Of a DNA stretch of 64,000 nucleotides, positions 26,745 to 35,836 are shown one piece after another. The stretch lies in assembly GCF_013839515.1 (NCBI RefSeq), contig NZ_JACDNQ010000016.1, positions 1 through 64,000 on the forward strand. Reading direction: 5' to 3'. Made by a program: the position numbers and the translations under genes. Every line of letters starts with the position of its first letter. Positions within the stretch are counted from its first letter, which is position 1. The notes beneath the pieces were generated by a model. That model was given only the letters and a program-made list of their open reading frames with translations, was not told where the DNA came from and ran no database searches. Source of the stretch: Natronomonas salinimetallica. Lineage in GTDB: Archaea > Halobacteriota > Halobacteria > Halobacteriales > Haloarculaceae.

Positions 26745-29639
26745 CTACGAACCCCACCCCGGCGACCGTTTGATCGGTTTGCCGTCGGTATCGCCGACGC
26801 CTCGGGGTCCCGGTGGGACGACGACGACGACCGCGGTCCGGGTCCGAACGGTGACCCGTTCGGCCGTTCCGAGGCGCTCGATGTCGCCGTCGTGTGTCAC
26901 CCAGGCGGTCCGGCCATCCCGGAGATACGCCATCGTCGCGGCCCCGTCGCCCCGGTTCGTCCTGACCGCGAACCGTTCGTACTGCCCCGAGAGGCTGACA
27001 TACCACACGTTCGCGGTAGCGAACCAATAGCCCGGGACCGGTAGGATCGGTAATCCGGCCGGAACCGCCCCGAGTCGGTCGCCGAGCAGGCGAACCCGGG
27101 CACGCTCGGCCCCGCTCTCGATTCCGTCCGCGAGGACGTCCTCGAGTTCCTCGCCGTATTCGTTCTTTGCCCCTCGCTGTGCCGCGGTCGTCGTCGGTTC
27201 CGGTGGACGGGCGGCGTCGTCCTCCAGCGTAGAATCGAGCGTCGTCTCCAATCGGAGCTCGATCCGCTCGCGGGTCGGTGGCCCGTCGATCGAGGCCGCG
27301 GCCCGTTCGATCGTCGTGCCGTTCGTGAGCATGAGCGCCTCCTCGGCGGCCGGAGCGTGGACACGGAGCGCCGCCTCGGCCTCGTGTTCGGGAACGCCCG
27401 AATCGACGAGGTCGGCGACCAGCTCTCCGCGAACGTGATCGGTCGCGTCTTCGACCTCCGTCTCCAGTTCGTCGTATTTCGACATGCCAGGACGCATCGC
27501 ATCGAGCGTCCGCGCCGCCGTCGACAGCGAAACGCGGCCAGTGCTGAGAAACGGGATCCGATCGAAGATCCCGCTCGCCACCTGGCTGTGCGGCGACGAA
27601 AAGACGCTGACGGTCTTCGTCGAGAGCGGGTAGACGCTGCCGCCGCCGCGGGCGTCGATCCGATCGCGGGTCACGCCACTCGTCGTGAGATACGAGGGCG
27701 CGGTCTCGACCGCGAGCGAGAGGTTTCCGGCAGGATCGGCTATCGGTTCCGCATCCGGCCTCGATGCCCCTCGGTGGGCGGCCAGCGCGCCGTCGAGGCG
27801 GTCGGTACCGAGATACTCGCCCAGGGCGTCCTCGATGCCGGCGTTGGTACCGTCCGAAGCCGAGACTCTCCGGTCGAGTTCCGAGTCGAGAGCCCCCATA
27901 TACGTGAGTCGACCCGCCTGGATCGTCCGCTCGTGTGCCGACCGGTCGGCTTCGATCAGCAACTCACCGCGCATTCCGTCGAACTCGTCGCGGAGCCGTT
28001 CTGCGGGATCCGCCCGACCGGTTCCGACTGACGGGGCCGGAAGCGTGAGCGAAACGTCGCTAACACGGTCCCGGACGGTGCCGATGTCGGCTTCGACGGT
28101 CGAGCGGTCGATCGACCACCCCGCCGTTGCGGTCGCCGTCGCCCGAACCGACTCCCCTGTCGCTGCCGCTTTCGCTGCGTCCTCGAACCCGCCTACATCC
28201 CTGATCGCACGCCGGCCGGCTCGGTCGGCGGCACGGCTGAGATGCCCGTCGACCCGGCCGTCGGGCACCCCTTTCATCGGCACCGTTCGCGCCTGCGCCG
28301 CGATCCGGACGCGGTAGCTCCGCTCGGTAACCGACGTCGTGGACTCCGTCTCGTTGTCCTTCTCCCAGTCCCGGATCGTCGTTCTCGTCACCGTTACGTC
28401 GTACCGGCCGGTATCGACGGTCGTCCATCCGGTCGCGCTCGGCCCGCCGCTACCGGCCCGGTCGGCGTCGACGGATTCGTCGGTATCGACGGACGTGAGC
28501 GTCCAGCCGTATCCGGGCGATCTGTCCCCTCGGCGTGATCGATCCCGGAACGCCGTCGTCGTCGCGATGCGCGCTTCGACCGTGTGGACTCGATCGATGC
28601 GTTCTTCGAGCCGATCGGGACCGGTCACGCCGATCGTATCGGCGAATGCGCGGTCGGCCGAAGTATCGATGTCGGCGGTCACCACGGGGGTATCGGGCTC
28701 CTCGCGCCAGGTCCCGACCGGCTGTTCGGGCGGCGGAGCCGGACCCAGCGCGTCGGCACCTTTGAGTACTGTGTCGGTCCACTCTTTGTCCCCACCGACC
28801 CCGACGAGGGCGTCCGTCGTCGCGATTCGCCGGCCTGCGGCCGCAACGCCGCGGTGGCCGTTCGGGTCCGCCTCACCGAACGTCGCCCGCTGTTCGGCGA
28901 GCAACGCGTCGTTCGTCGCCAACTCGACGTGTCGCGTGCCGAGCACCGTCGATATCGGTGCGCCACCGTATTGGGCGTATCCGCGGACCCACGCGATCGG
29001 GTAGAGCCGAGCGGTGACTCGCCGCCCGAGTCCGCGCTGGAGCACCGGTGCGTTCGCTCGCGTCTCGAAGCGCTCGGTTCGATCGTGTAACAGCAAGGCG
29101 GGATTGGAGACGACGAACGTCGGGGATCGCTCGACGCTCCTCAGCGCCCGGCCGTCCCTCGTCGCGGCGAAGTTTACGCCGTCGATCTCGACGGCCATCG
29201 CGGCCTCGTCCTCGCCCGCCCGTCCGATATCGACCCGTTCGATCGCGGCCCGATACCCCTTTGTCGTCGGTTCGACGGCCGGCAGTGAGGCCGAGACCGT
29301 GACCGCCCCCCGTGTCGCTTCGACGCCGTCGAGTCGGTCGGCGGCGCGCAAATAGAGCCGCAGTCGGAGCGCGTCCCGGAACGGCTTGCTCCCGTTTAGC
29401 GCCCGTCCGGCGGGCGTGTCGGCCGGCTCCGTGACGGGATCGATCGCGGCGTTCGTTGCGGCGGTATCTGCCGCACCGCGTAGCTCCGTCAGGGCGGCGG
29501 CGGCCGCACCGTCCATCGCGTCCTCGATGGCGGGGGTCCCGTCCGAGGGCTGTACCACGGTCGTCGCTGCCAGCGTCGTGCTCGTGAGGAGCAACAGAAC
29601 CCCGACGAGCGCGAACGGGACGCGACCGCGGTCGTTCAC
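26745..29639 (-). CDS. Large exported protein of the pilus-like operon
   Basis: This 964-residue protein has one hydrophobic helix at the very N-terminus (PFALVGVLLLLTSTTLAATTV) and no other clear membrane segment, so most of it is probably outside the cell. The remainder is rich in Asp, Thr, Ala and Arg with no domain I recognise. It is last in the pilus-like operon. A GTG at 29639 overlaps the stop of the preceding gene (GTGA), matching the coupling seen elsewhere in this operon, so I prefer it to the GTG at 29648. It may be a pilus tip adhesin or an assembly factor. Confidence 0.72.
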   Translation of the reverse strand: MNDRGRVPFALVGVLLLLTSTTLAATTVVQPSDGTPAIEDAMDGAAAAALTELRGAADTAATNAAIDPVTEPADTPAGRALNGSKPFRDALRLRLYLRAADRLDGVEATRGAVTVSASLPAVEPTTKGYRAAIERVDIGRAGEDEAAMAVEIDGVNFAATRDGRALRSVERSPTFVVSNPALLLHDRTERFETRANAPVLQRGLGRRVTARLYPIAWVRGYAQYGGAPISTVLGTRHVELATNDALLAEQRATFGEADPNGHRGVAAAGRRIATTDALVGVGGDKEWTDTVLKGADALGPAPPPEQPVGTWREEPDTPVVTADIDTSADRAFADTIGVTGPDRLEERIDRVHTVEARIATTTAFRDRSRRGDRSPGYGWTLTSVDTDESVDADRAGSGGPSATGWTTVDTGRYDVTVTRTTIRDWEKDNETESTTSVTERSYRVRIAAQARTVPMKGVPDGRVDGHLSRAADRAGRRAIRDVGGFEDAAKAAATGESVRATATATAGWSIDRSTVEADIGTVRDRVSDVSLTLPAPSVGTGRADPAERLRDEFDGMRGELLIEADRSAHERTIQAGRLTYMGALDSELDRRVSASDGTNAGIEDALGEYLGTDRLDGALAAHRGASRPDAEPIADPAGNLSLAVETAPSYLTTSGVTRDRIDARGGGSVYPLSTKTVSVFSSPHSQVASGIFDRIPFLSTGRVSLSTAARTLDAMRPGMSKYDELETEVEDATDHVRGELVADLVDSGVPEHEAEAALRVHAPAAEEALMLTNGTTIERAAASIDGPPTRERIELRLETTLDSTLEDDAARPPEPTTTAAQRGAKNEYGEELEDVLADGIESGAERARVRLLGDRLGAVPAGLPILPVPGYWFATANVWYVSLSGQYERFAVRTNRGDGAATMAYLRDGRTAWVTHDGDIERLGTAERVTVRTRTAVVVVVPPGPRGVGDTDGKPIKRSPGWGS

Positions 29640-30409
29640 GGCTCCCACCGCCGAACGACGATCTCGACGCGCCCGGACGCCGTGCCGTCCGGCACGGTCT
29701 CGGACGCGCTGCTGTCCGAACGCAGGTCGGCTTCGAGGCGGCCGGCGAGTCCGGCGGCGAGCCGCTCGTTCGCCAGCCTCGGCGATGCGTCGACGATCGC
29801 GTCGTCGACGTCGACGGCCAGGAGTTCGGCGATCGAACGGTACCGGTCCGCGCCCTGGGCCGCAGTCCGGGGATCGACGAGCCGGAGTCTGGTCCGTTCC
29901 GGCGGGAAGAGCCGACGTATGTACGCCTCGGCGACTGCCGTGGCGAACGATTCGGTCGATTCAGGGGACTCGGGGGTCGACAGACCGCTGTCGACCGTCA
30001 ATCGCGTCGCGGCCACGTCGGCCGTCGAGGGTGGTATCGGGCCGACCGTGATCTCCCCTTCGAGTGGTGCCTCGGGGTACGGTACCCACCGGGTGGTGAT
30101 CCGAACCCGGTCGGCCGTCCGGTACCCGACCACGCGGCGGGTCGCGGCGGGATACGACGACGGGACGAGTCGATCGCCATCGAGCACAGCAGCGAGCACC
30201 GTTGCACGCGTGAGGTGCTGTGCGAGCGTCCCGTGGGATTCGTGGCCGTCTTCGACCGGAACGGTCGCCGTCACGGTCCCGACCGACACCGCGCTCGGAT
30301 CGCTGTCGACCGTCGATCGCCAGCCCTCCTCGGGGACAGCAACAGCGAGCGTACCGATGGCAACGCCGACCAACACGAGACAGATCGTGACGTCGAGTAC
30401 GGTACTCAC
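29636..30409 (-). CDS. Exported accessory protein with prepilin-like N-terminus
   Basis: With the GTG at 30409, which overlaps the stop of the gene before it, the 257-residue protein opens STVLDVTICLVLVGVAIGTL, a hydrophobic helix right at the N-terminus as in type IV pilin-like proteins. The rest is soluble and acidic, with no recognised domain. GTG codons at 30421 and 30427 are alternative starts. By position it belongs to the machine built by the PilB and PilC homologues of this operon. Confidence 0.65.
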   Translation of the reverse strand: MSTVLDVTICLVLVGVAIGTLAVAVPEEGWRSTVDSDPSAVSVGTVTATVPVEDGHESHGTLAQHLTRATVLAAVLDGDRLVPSSYPAATRRVVGYRTADRVRITTRWVPYPEAPLEGEITVGPIPPSTADVAATRLTVDSGLSTPESPESTESFATAVAEAYIRRLFPPERTRLRLVDPRTAAQGADRYRSIAELLAVDVDDAIVDASPRLANERLAAGLAGRLEADLRSDSSASETVPDGTASGRVEIVVRRWEP

Positions 30410-30801
30410 ACCTCGGGCCACGTACACACCTCCAGCGTCCCCGGCCGAACTATCCCCGGAGCGGTGCGAACACGTACCGTTCGCCGAACACAGCCGCCGG
30501 TCGACGACCGCCTCGGGCCGCCGTGCCACACGTCGGATCCACTCCGAAGGGTAGCGTTCATCCCGTACCCGTTGGGGCTGGCGGCGTCGGCCGACCCCTC
30601 GATCGGCGGCTGGAGGACTCCCAGCGAGGACGCCTCGTCGACGAACCGGTCTGCGGCGACCGGTGCCATCTCGGATTCGATCGTCAGCGAGGGGAGCGTC
30701 GAATCCAGTGCCCCGACGTACAGCGAGAGGCCGACACCGAGCGCAAACACCGCTACGAGCGCGGCGAGCGGTTCGGTCTGACCCCTACCCGACGAGGACA
30801 A
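30406..30801 (-). CDS. Small prepilin-like protein
   Basis: The 131-residue protein carries RGQTEPLAALVAVFALGVGL, closely matching the class III (pilin-type) signal and hydrophobic helix of haloarchaeal pilins: basic residues, then G-Q-T-E-P, then a helix. Cleavage by the prepilin peptidase would fall before the QTEP part. The only start after the upstream gene's end is a TTG at 30801, so the start is uncertain. A Cys near the end (VRRTVR preceded by GGCV) and one in EVCTWPEV could form a disulfide. It may be a minor pilin. Confidence 0.6.
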   Translation of the reverse strand: MSSSGRGQTEPLAALVAVFALGVGLSLYVGALDSTLPSLTIESEMAPVAADRFVDEASSLGVLQPPIEGSADAASPNGYGMNATLRSGSDVWHGGPRRSSTGGCVRRTVRVRTAPGIVRPGTLEVCTWPEV

Positions 30802-31252
30802 CGTCGGTTCCCTCCCATCGAACCCGGCGGGCCAGGAGTCGGTCGGTTCCCTGCCACTGCGGTTCGGTCTCTCTCGCCCGTTGTACGGCTCGTTCGAACT
30901 CGTCGGGCGTCCGGAAGGCCCGCTCGGGAGGCTCGCCGAGAAGCGCCGCTCGGAGTGCATTGTCCCTAACGACCGGGACGACCGGACCGTAGCCGAACCG
31001 GGCGTGTTCGGTGCCACCCGGGCCGCGGAGGGAGATCGAGTCGGCCCCGACACGCGCGGTTTCGGCGTTCGAGAGCGGGTGTTTTCCCACCGCGGCGTGC
31101 TCGCTCGCGGCGACGCTGTCGACCGTCCGTGCCGCCCCGGATGCGTCCGGCGGGACCGCCGATGGAAGAGCACTCACCATCCCGACCGCGGTCCCGCTGA
31201 CTATCGTCAGCCCGATCCAGACGTACCACGCGTCCAAGGGCATCTCGAACAT
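30785..31252 (-). CDS. Membrane-anchored accessory protein of the pilus-like operon
   Basis: The 155-residue protein has one N-terminal helix (WYVWIGLTIVSGTAVGMVSAL) and an otherwise soluble acidic domain without cysteines. I do not recognise it beyond a family seen beside haloarchaeal PilB/PilC genes. A TATA box at 31274-31283 lies 26 bases before its ATG, so transcription of the accessory genes can begin here, independent of pilC. Confidence 0.68.
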   Translation of the reverse strand: MFEMPLDAWYVWIGLTIVSGTAVGMVSALPSAVPPDASGAARTVDSVAASEHAAVGKHPLSNAETARVGADSISLRGPGGTEHARFGYGPVVPVVRDNALRAALLGEPPERAFRTPDEFERAVQRARETEPQWQGTDRLLARRVRWEGTDVVLVG

Positions 31253-31273
31253 GGGCGGTCTGGCCCCGTCTTG

Positions 31274-31283
31274 GGTTATAAAC
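31274..31283 (-). promoter_or_regulatory. Internal TATA box before the accessory genes
   Basis: GTTTATAACC (reverse strand) overlaps the end of the pilC-like gene and is centred about 26 bases before the ATG at 31252. It would drive a leaderless mRNA for the four accessory genes. Confidence 0.5.
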
Positions 31284-32973
31284 CTCCGGAGACGCCCGAC
31301 GTGACAAAAACCGCCAGCAGGTACGTCGCCGTCGCGGTACAGAGCGCGATCCCGACCCGGTAGCCGACGGTCGCCCGGTCGAGCCCGCGCTGTAGCCCCG
31401 TCGAAAGTCCCGTCAGGACCGCGGCCATGAGGAGCACATAGACGCCGACGGCGATTCCGAGGCCGGCTGTCTCGGGAGCGCTCCCGTTCAGCGCATCCGT
31501 CGTTCCGACACTGTCCGCGAGCGCGACGGTGGCACCGCCAACGAGCGGCCCGAAGAACGCAGCGGTGTTCGAAAGCGTCGACGTCACGCGGGCGAGATCC
31601 TGTCTGGCGTCCCGCTCGACGCGACCGAGTTCGTCGAGGTGATCCGCCGTCTCGACGAGCGCCCTGCCGGCTGGAGCCCCGGTTCCCGCTGCCATCCCGA
31701 GCAGCCGGGCCATGCTCTCGGCCCGCTGGCTCGGAAGTCCGTCGAGCGCGCCGTGTTCGCCGACGAACGCGACTTCGACACCGACGCGGAGTTGGCGTTG
31801 GCGCCTGGCCGCGGCCCGGAAGGTATCACCCGCGATCCCGTCGAGTTCTCCGGCCGCATCGGCGACCGCCTGCTCGACGGCGATCCCATCGGAGACACGG
31901 CGACCGACGAGATAGAGCGCGTCGGAAAGCGCCGATTCGAGCGTATCCGCTCGCTTCCTGACGGCGACGACTGGGTGATATCGGACGAACAGGGCGACGC
32001 CGACGGCGAACCCAACGACGGTAAGCGGCACGGTCCACCGGGGGAGAAACGTCCGGGCTGTGAGCCCACCGGCGAGTCCCGCACCAGCACCCGCCCCGAG
32101 GTAGATGGCGGGGTGGGTCGCCACCTCGGCGTCGATGGGGGCCGGTGGGAACGCGACTGGACGGTTCGCGAGCAGCCAGCCGCTCCCACAGAGCAATCCG
32201 GCGGGGAGGGCGAGGTCGTATATCGCAACGATCGCGGGCAGCGTCGCCTCGACACCGGCCGCACCTGCCGCCGGCAACACGCTGACCAGCGCGAGGGGAA
32301 GCAGGACGCCGAAGGCATACATCGCCGTCGACGGTCCCCGAAGCGAGTCTGCGGCCTCCGTCGCCCGGTCCCGTGTGCCGTCCAGGATTGTCCTCATTGC
32401 ACGGTCGAGCGTCCTGTCGCGTTCGGCGGCGGGGGCATCTGCGGCGGCTTCGACGAGCGTCAGCGAGCGATACAGCGCCGGAAACCGCCCCCGCCAGGCC
32501 TCGGCGAACGCGCCGAGTCCGGACAGCGGCGTTCCGCGGGCACGCCCGACGTGATCGGCGAGGCGGCCACCGAGGCGCCCCTCCGTTTCGGCGGCGAAAG
32601 CGGCGGCCTCCTCGGCCGCCGGCGCGATCCGCATCCGCAGGACGGCACGGCTAACCACCGTCGGCGCGGTGCCGAGCGTCCGGCTTCGGCGGGCGCTGGC
32701 GACCGCGAGGATACCGCCGCGTGCGAGGACCGCCGCTCCGGAGCCGAGACCCGCGGCGGCGACGAGCAGCGACGGCCGACCGAGGCCGATCGCGATCGCC
32801 CCGAGACACAGGCCGACGGCGATACCGGTCCCGTCGGCCGCGGCGGCGAGCGCCTCGGGATCGCCATCGAGGAAGGGGGCGAGCGCCCGGATCGACGCCG
32901 GCGTCGAGGATCGCGGTGACAGCGCCGCGAACGTCCGGAGCAGCCGGGAGCGGCCGGATGACACCGTACTCAT
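31276..32973 (-). CDS. Type IV pilus membrane platform protein (PilC/TadC-like)
   Basis: The 565-residue membrane protein has two T2SS-F-like halves: a cytoplasmic helical bundle (about residues 130-210), a block of helices (about 215-340), a second bundle and C-terminal helices (to about 560). This is the inner-membrane platform that works with the secretion ATPase to add pilins to a filament. Its ATG overlaps the stop of the pilB-like gene (ATGA). Haloarchaea carry several pilB-pilC pairs. Confidence 0.86.
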   Translation of the reverse strand: MSTVSSGRSRLLRTFAALSPRSSTPASIRALAPFLDGDPEALAAAADGTGIAVGLCLGAIAIGLGRPSLLVAAAGLGSGAAVLARGGILAVASARRSRTLGTAPTVVSRAVLRMRIAPAAEEAAAFAAETEGRLGGRLADHVGRARGTPLSGLGAFAEAWRGRFPALYRSLTLVEAAADAPAAERDRTLDRAMRTILDGTRDRATEAADSLRGPSTAMYAFGVLLPLALVSVLPAAGAAGVEATLPAIVAIYDLALPAGLLCGSGWLLANRPVAFPPAPIDAEVATHPAIYLGAGAGAGLAGGLTARTFLPRWTVPLTVVGFAVGVALFVRYHPVVAVRKRADTLESALSDALYLVGRRVSDGIAVEQAVADAAGELDGIAGDTFRAAARRQRQLRVGVEVAFVGEHGALDGLPSQRAESMARLLGMAAGTGAPAGRALVETADHLDELGRVERDARQDLARVTSTLSNTAAFFGPLVGGATVALADSVGTTDALNGSAPETAGLGIAVGVYVLLMAAVLTGLSTGLQRGLDRATVGYRVGIALCTATATYLLAVFVTSGVSGGL

Positions 32974-34751
32974 CCCCCCAGTTGAGCGGTCCGTTTCCGG
33001 ATCGCCGCCTCGACGTCGGCGGCGGTCTCTGTCGGCGTCGACAGGTCTTCGACGAGGCGGGCATCAGCCAGTTGAACGGTCTCCGAGTCGGCGTCGTACA
33101 GCGACTCGAAGTCGATGCCATCGCGGGCCCGTCGGACCGCCTCGATCGACCGAACCCGCCGCCGCCGTGAGCCGCTGTCCTCGTAGGCTTCGACCGCGAC
33201 GACCAGATCCGTGTCGGCGAACGCCGACTCCGCGACGCCGAGGTCGGTGACGACGCGCTCTCTGACGGACTCGCCGTCGCCGCCGTGGATCGTTCCGAGG
33301 ACCGTCCCGTCGGCCGCACCGACCCGCATGGCCTCGTATAACACCTGGGCCTCCTCGCCGCGGACTTCGCCGACGACCAGCGCCCCGTCACCGAGCCGAA
33401 GCGCCGTCCTGAGCGCCTCGGTGGCGGTGATAGACGCGCCGTCCCCCGTCGTCACCCGGAGCGGCTGGACGTCTCGGCCGTCACGTTGAAGCTCCGAGAC
33501 CGGGAGCTCGGGCGTGTCCTCGATGGCGACCGTCCGGACGTCGGGTGGGATCTCCCACAGCAACGCCCCGAGAAGCGTCGTCTTGCCGGCTCCCCGCGAC
33601 CCGGCCAGAAGCGTCGCCGCGCCGCGTTTCGTCGCCACGGAGAGGAACGCCGCGACCTCCGCAGAGAGCGTCCCGTTGTCGACGAGATCAGCGATCCGGA
33701 ACGCCTCCTCGTCGTGTGCCCGGAAGGTAAACCCGGTGCCGTCGCTCACGGGGTCCGTCACCCCGGCAATCCGTACCCGCCGGCCGCCGGCGTCGGCGGT
33801 CGCATCGAGTGTCGGGCTGGCCTGTGAAAACGCCCGCCCGCTCGATCGTCGGAACCGCGACGCCAGCGCCGCGACGCCGTCCTCGGTGAGCCTGACGTTC
33901 GTCCGAAACGTCTCGCCGTCACAGCGGACCCGGATGCGGTTGTCGGCGACGGGGGCCGTAACGAACGCGTCAGTCACGCCCGGATCGGCAAAACAGTCCT
34001 CGAGGACCCCGAGTCCGCGCGTGTGCTTGGTGAGTGCGGCGGACAGCGTTCCGACCGGTTGATCCGGGCCGGCGACGGATCGGACTGCACGAGTAGGTGC
34101 CCGCTGGCCGCCTCCGATCGCGCCGCGGGCCAGTCGGCCGTGTGCCTCGGCGAGCGTCGCGGTGTCCTCGGGGTCGAGGCGGTGTTCGGCGGGTGTGAGA
34201 TGGTACGTTGCCATCTCGCCGCCGTCGTACCGGCGGACGATCGCGCCCGTATCGAGCTCGTATCGATCCCGGAGCGTCGCGTCCGCCGGAGGGCGGGTGG
34301 CGACTCGGGATCTGGCGACCGTGGGGCCGATCTGTGGCCGCAACGCCGTCGGGTAGTCGCTCCCGAGGAACGCAGCCAGCCCGGTCTCCGCGACCAGCCC
34401 AGCGACGGGGCCGGTTCGCCCGGCCGCCGCGGTCGCCGCCCCGAGAGGATCCTCCCGCGCCCGCTCGGCGAGCGCCCCGTCGTGAAACGTCGCGGCGTCG
34501 GCGAACCGGCCGGCAGCGACGAGGAATCCGGCAGCCCCGTCCTCATAGGCCCGTTCGAACCCGGCCGACCGCGTCCGAACGGACGCTATGTCTCGGCGTT
34601 CGAGCGCCTCGATGACGGTTCGCCGGCAGGCCGGTTCCTCACTGAGACGCCCGCCGCCGGGGCACTCGTCGCTTTCGACGGAGAGGCAGTCGGCCTCGAA
34701 CGTCGGCTCACAGCGACACTCGGCCTCCGATGACAGCAGTCGGGCGAACAC
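32970..34751 (-). CDS. Type II/IV secretion ATPase (PilB/TadA-like)
   Basis: The 593-residue hexameric ATPase powers pilus assembly. The core has Walker A GSRGAGKTTLL, an Asp box (RTVAIEDTPELP), a Walker B-type GALVVGEVRGEEA and a His box (GTIHGGDGES). The N-terminus has a cysteine cluster (C12, C14, C22, C30, C42, around CRCEPTF and ECPGGG) that could bind metal. It starts with GTG under its own TATA box at 34773-34782 and is coupled to the pilC-like gene. Confidence 0.9.
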   Translation of the reverse strand: MFARLLSSEAECRCEPTFEADCLSVESDECPGGGRLSEEPACRRTVIEALERRDIASVRTRSAGFERAYEDGAAGFLVAAGRFADAATFHDGALAERAREDPLGAATAAAGRTGPVAGLVAETGLAAFLGSDYPTALRPQIGPTVARSRVATRPPADATLRDRYELDTGAIVRRYDGGEMATYHLTPAEHRLDPEDTATLAEAHGRLARGAIGGGQRAPTRAVRSVAGPDQPVGTLSAALTKHTRGLGVLEDCFADPGVTDAFVTAPVADNRIRVRCDGETFRTNVRLTEDGVAALASRFRRSSGRAFSQASPTLDATADAGGRRVRIAGVTDPVSDGTGFTFRAHDEEAFRIADLVDNGTLSAEVAAFLSVATKRGAATLLAGSRGAGKTTLLGALLWEIPPDVRTVAIEDTPELPVSELQRDGRDVQPLRVTTGDGASITATEALRTALRLGDGALVVGEVRGEEAQVLYEAMRVGAADGTVLGTIHGGDGESVRERVVTDLGVAESAFADTDLVVAVEAYEDSGSRRRRVRSIEAVRRARDGIDFESLYDADSETVQLADARLVEDLSTPTETAADVEAAIRKRTAQLGG

Positions 34752-34772
34752 GGGGTGCCTGGCTGCGGGTTC

Positions 34773-34782
34773 GTATTTAAAC
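34773..34782 (-). promoter_or_regulatory. TATA box of the pilB-like gene
   Basis: GTTTAAATAC (reverse strand) covers the stop codon region of the previous gene and is centred 27 bases before the GTG at 34751. It fits a leaderless mRNA. Confidence 0.5.
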
Positions 34783-35205
34783 CCTTCCCGGACTGATCCG
34801 CAGCCGAACGACGGCCCCGTCGCCGGTCCGAACGAGCGACAGTCGGATATGCGTCCGCTCGCTGACGGTCGCCGGCGAGTCGATACGGACCGGAACCGCG
34901 GGCGTCACGGTTTCGTTCCGCCCGGTCGGCGACTCCCACCGCAGGGCACCGTCCGTAATCCGGAACCTCCCGGAGTCTACGAACGTCGGCTCCGGCGGGC
35001 GTAACGTGACGGTCGTCGCGGCCGGCTTCCGCACCGGATCGACGGGGTCGTTTTCCGCGGCGAGCCGTTCTGCGGCGTCGGACAGGCGTTGGAGTTCCTC
35101 GAGTGCGAGCGTAGTACTCCGATCGCTGTCGGCGCGTTCCGCGCTCGGCATCACGAGGCCGAATATCGCGGCGGCCAACGCGACGGCGAGGACGACGCGG
35201 ATCAC
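34777..35205 (-). CDS. Small exported protein upstream of pilB
   Basis: The 142-residue protein has a hydrophobic N-terminal helix (IRVVLAVALAAAIFGLVMP) followed by a helical and then beta-rich soluble domain (RITDGALRWESPTGRNETVT). It could be a signal-anchored or secreted subunit. No known domain is recognised. Its GTG start overlaps the stop of the coiled-coil gene (GTGA). Confidence 0.68.
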   Translation of the reverse strand: MIRVVLAVALAAAIFGLVMPSAERADSDRSTTLALEELQRLSDAAERLAAENDPVDPVRKPAATTVTLRPPEPTFVDSGRFRITDGALRWESPTGRNETVTPAVPVRIDSPATVSERTHIRLSLVRTGDGAVVRLRISPGRV

Positions 35206-35768
35206 AGCCGCTCTCGAAGCCGGGCCAGCGGCGTCGATCGCCCCCCGGATCGTCCGTCCGCCGGTGGCTCCGCCCCCGATGCCGGGTCGTGATGGGGATC
35301 CGAGACGAGGTCGGCGTCGCGGCCGGCGTCAGGACCGAAGGCGGAACCGGATCCGCGGCCCGGCTCGGATTCGGAGGGGGGATCGGCCGTCGGATCGCGT
35401 CGGGGCGGAGCGACGTTTCTCTCGACGGCCTCCGCCTTCCGGAGCGCGCGGTCGGCCCGTAGTTCGACCTCCTCGTTGACCGCCCGAACCGAGCCGACGT
35501 AGCCACGAAGCGCCTGCACCGCGGCTTCGAGTTCGGCGATGCGGGTCTCCAGCTCGTCGAGTCGGTCAGCCCGTTCGAGCGGTTCTTCCTCCGAAAGCGC
35601 CCGTTCGACGGCTTCGAGCCGCCGGTCGATGGTCTCACGATCGTGGGTACGGTCGTGGTTACGATCGTGGGTGCGGTCGTGGGTACGATCGTGGGTACGG
35701 TCGTGGGTACGATCGTGGGTGCGGTCGTGGGTACGATCGTGGGTGCGGTCGGCCTCGGTCGGGGACAT
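35202..35768 (-). CDS. Coiled-coil protein with THDR repeats
   Basis: The first gene of the pilus-like operon encodes 188 residues. Residues 9-44 are nine tandem copies of THDR (one is NHDR). Residues 45-115 form a coiled coil (IDRRLEAVERAL, DELETRIAELEAAVQALR), and the C-terminal part is Gly/Asp/Pro-rich. The TATA box at 35791-35800 lies 28 bases before the ATG, so the repeat region is translated. The repeat is likely disordered and highly charged, with possible metal binding by its histidines. The coiled coil may bridge the ATPase and platform. Confidence 0.72.
   Translation of the reverse strand: MSPTEADRTHDRTHDRTHDRTHDRTHDRTHDRTHDRNHDRTHDRETIDRRLEAVERALSEEEPLERADRLDELETRIAELEAAVQALRGYVGSVRAVNEEVELRADRALRKAEAVERNVAPPRRDPTADPPSESEPGRGSGSAFGPDAGRDADLVSDPHHDPASGAEPPADGRSGGRSTPLARLRERL
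35637..35744 (-). repeat. In-frame 12-bp tandem repeat encoding THDR
   Basis: Nine 12-bp units encode THDR (the eighth NHDR). On the forward strand the core is GGTACGATCGTG and GGTGCGGTCGTG variants. The unit is a multiple of three, so copy number can change without loss of frame. Confidence 0.93.
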
Positions 35769-35790
35769 AGAGCCAGCTGGCTCGCTCTCG

Positions 35791-35800
35791 GTTATAAATC
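35791..35800 (-). promoter_or_regulatory. TATA box of the pilus-like operon
   Basis: GATTTATAAC (reverse strand) is centred 28 bases before the ATG at 35768, indicating a leaderless operon mRNA that begins at the coiled-coil gene. Confidence 0.55.
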
Positions 35801-35836
35801 ACCGGCAGTATCACGGCCGGCCGAGCGTCGTCTCGA

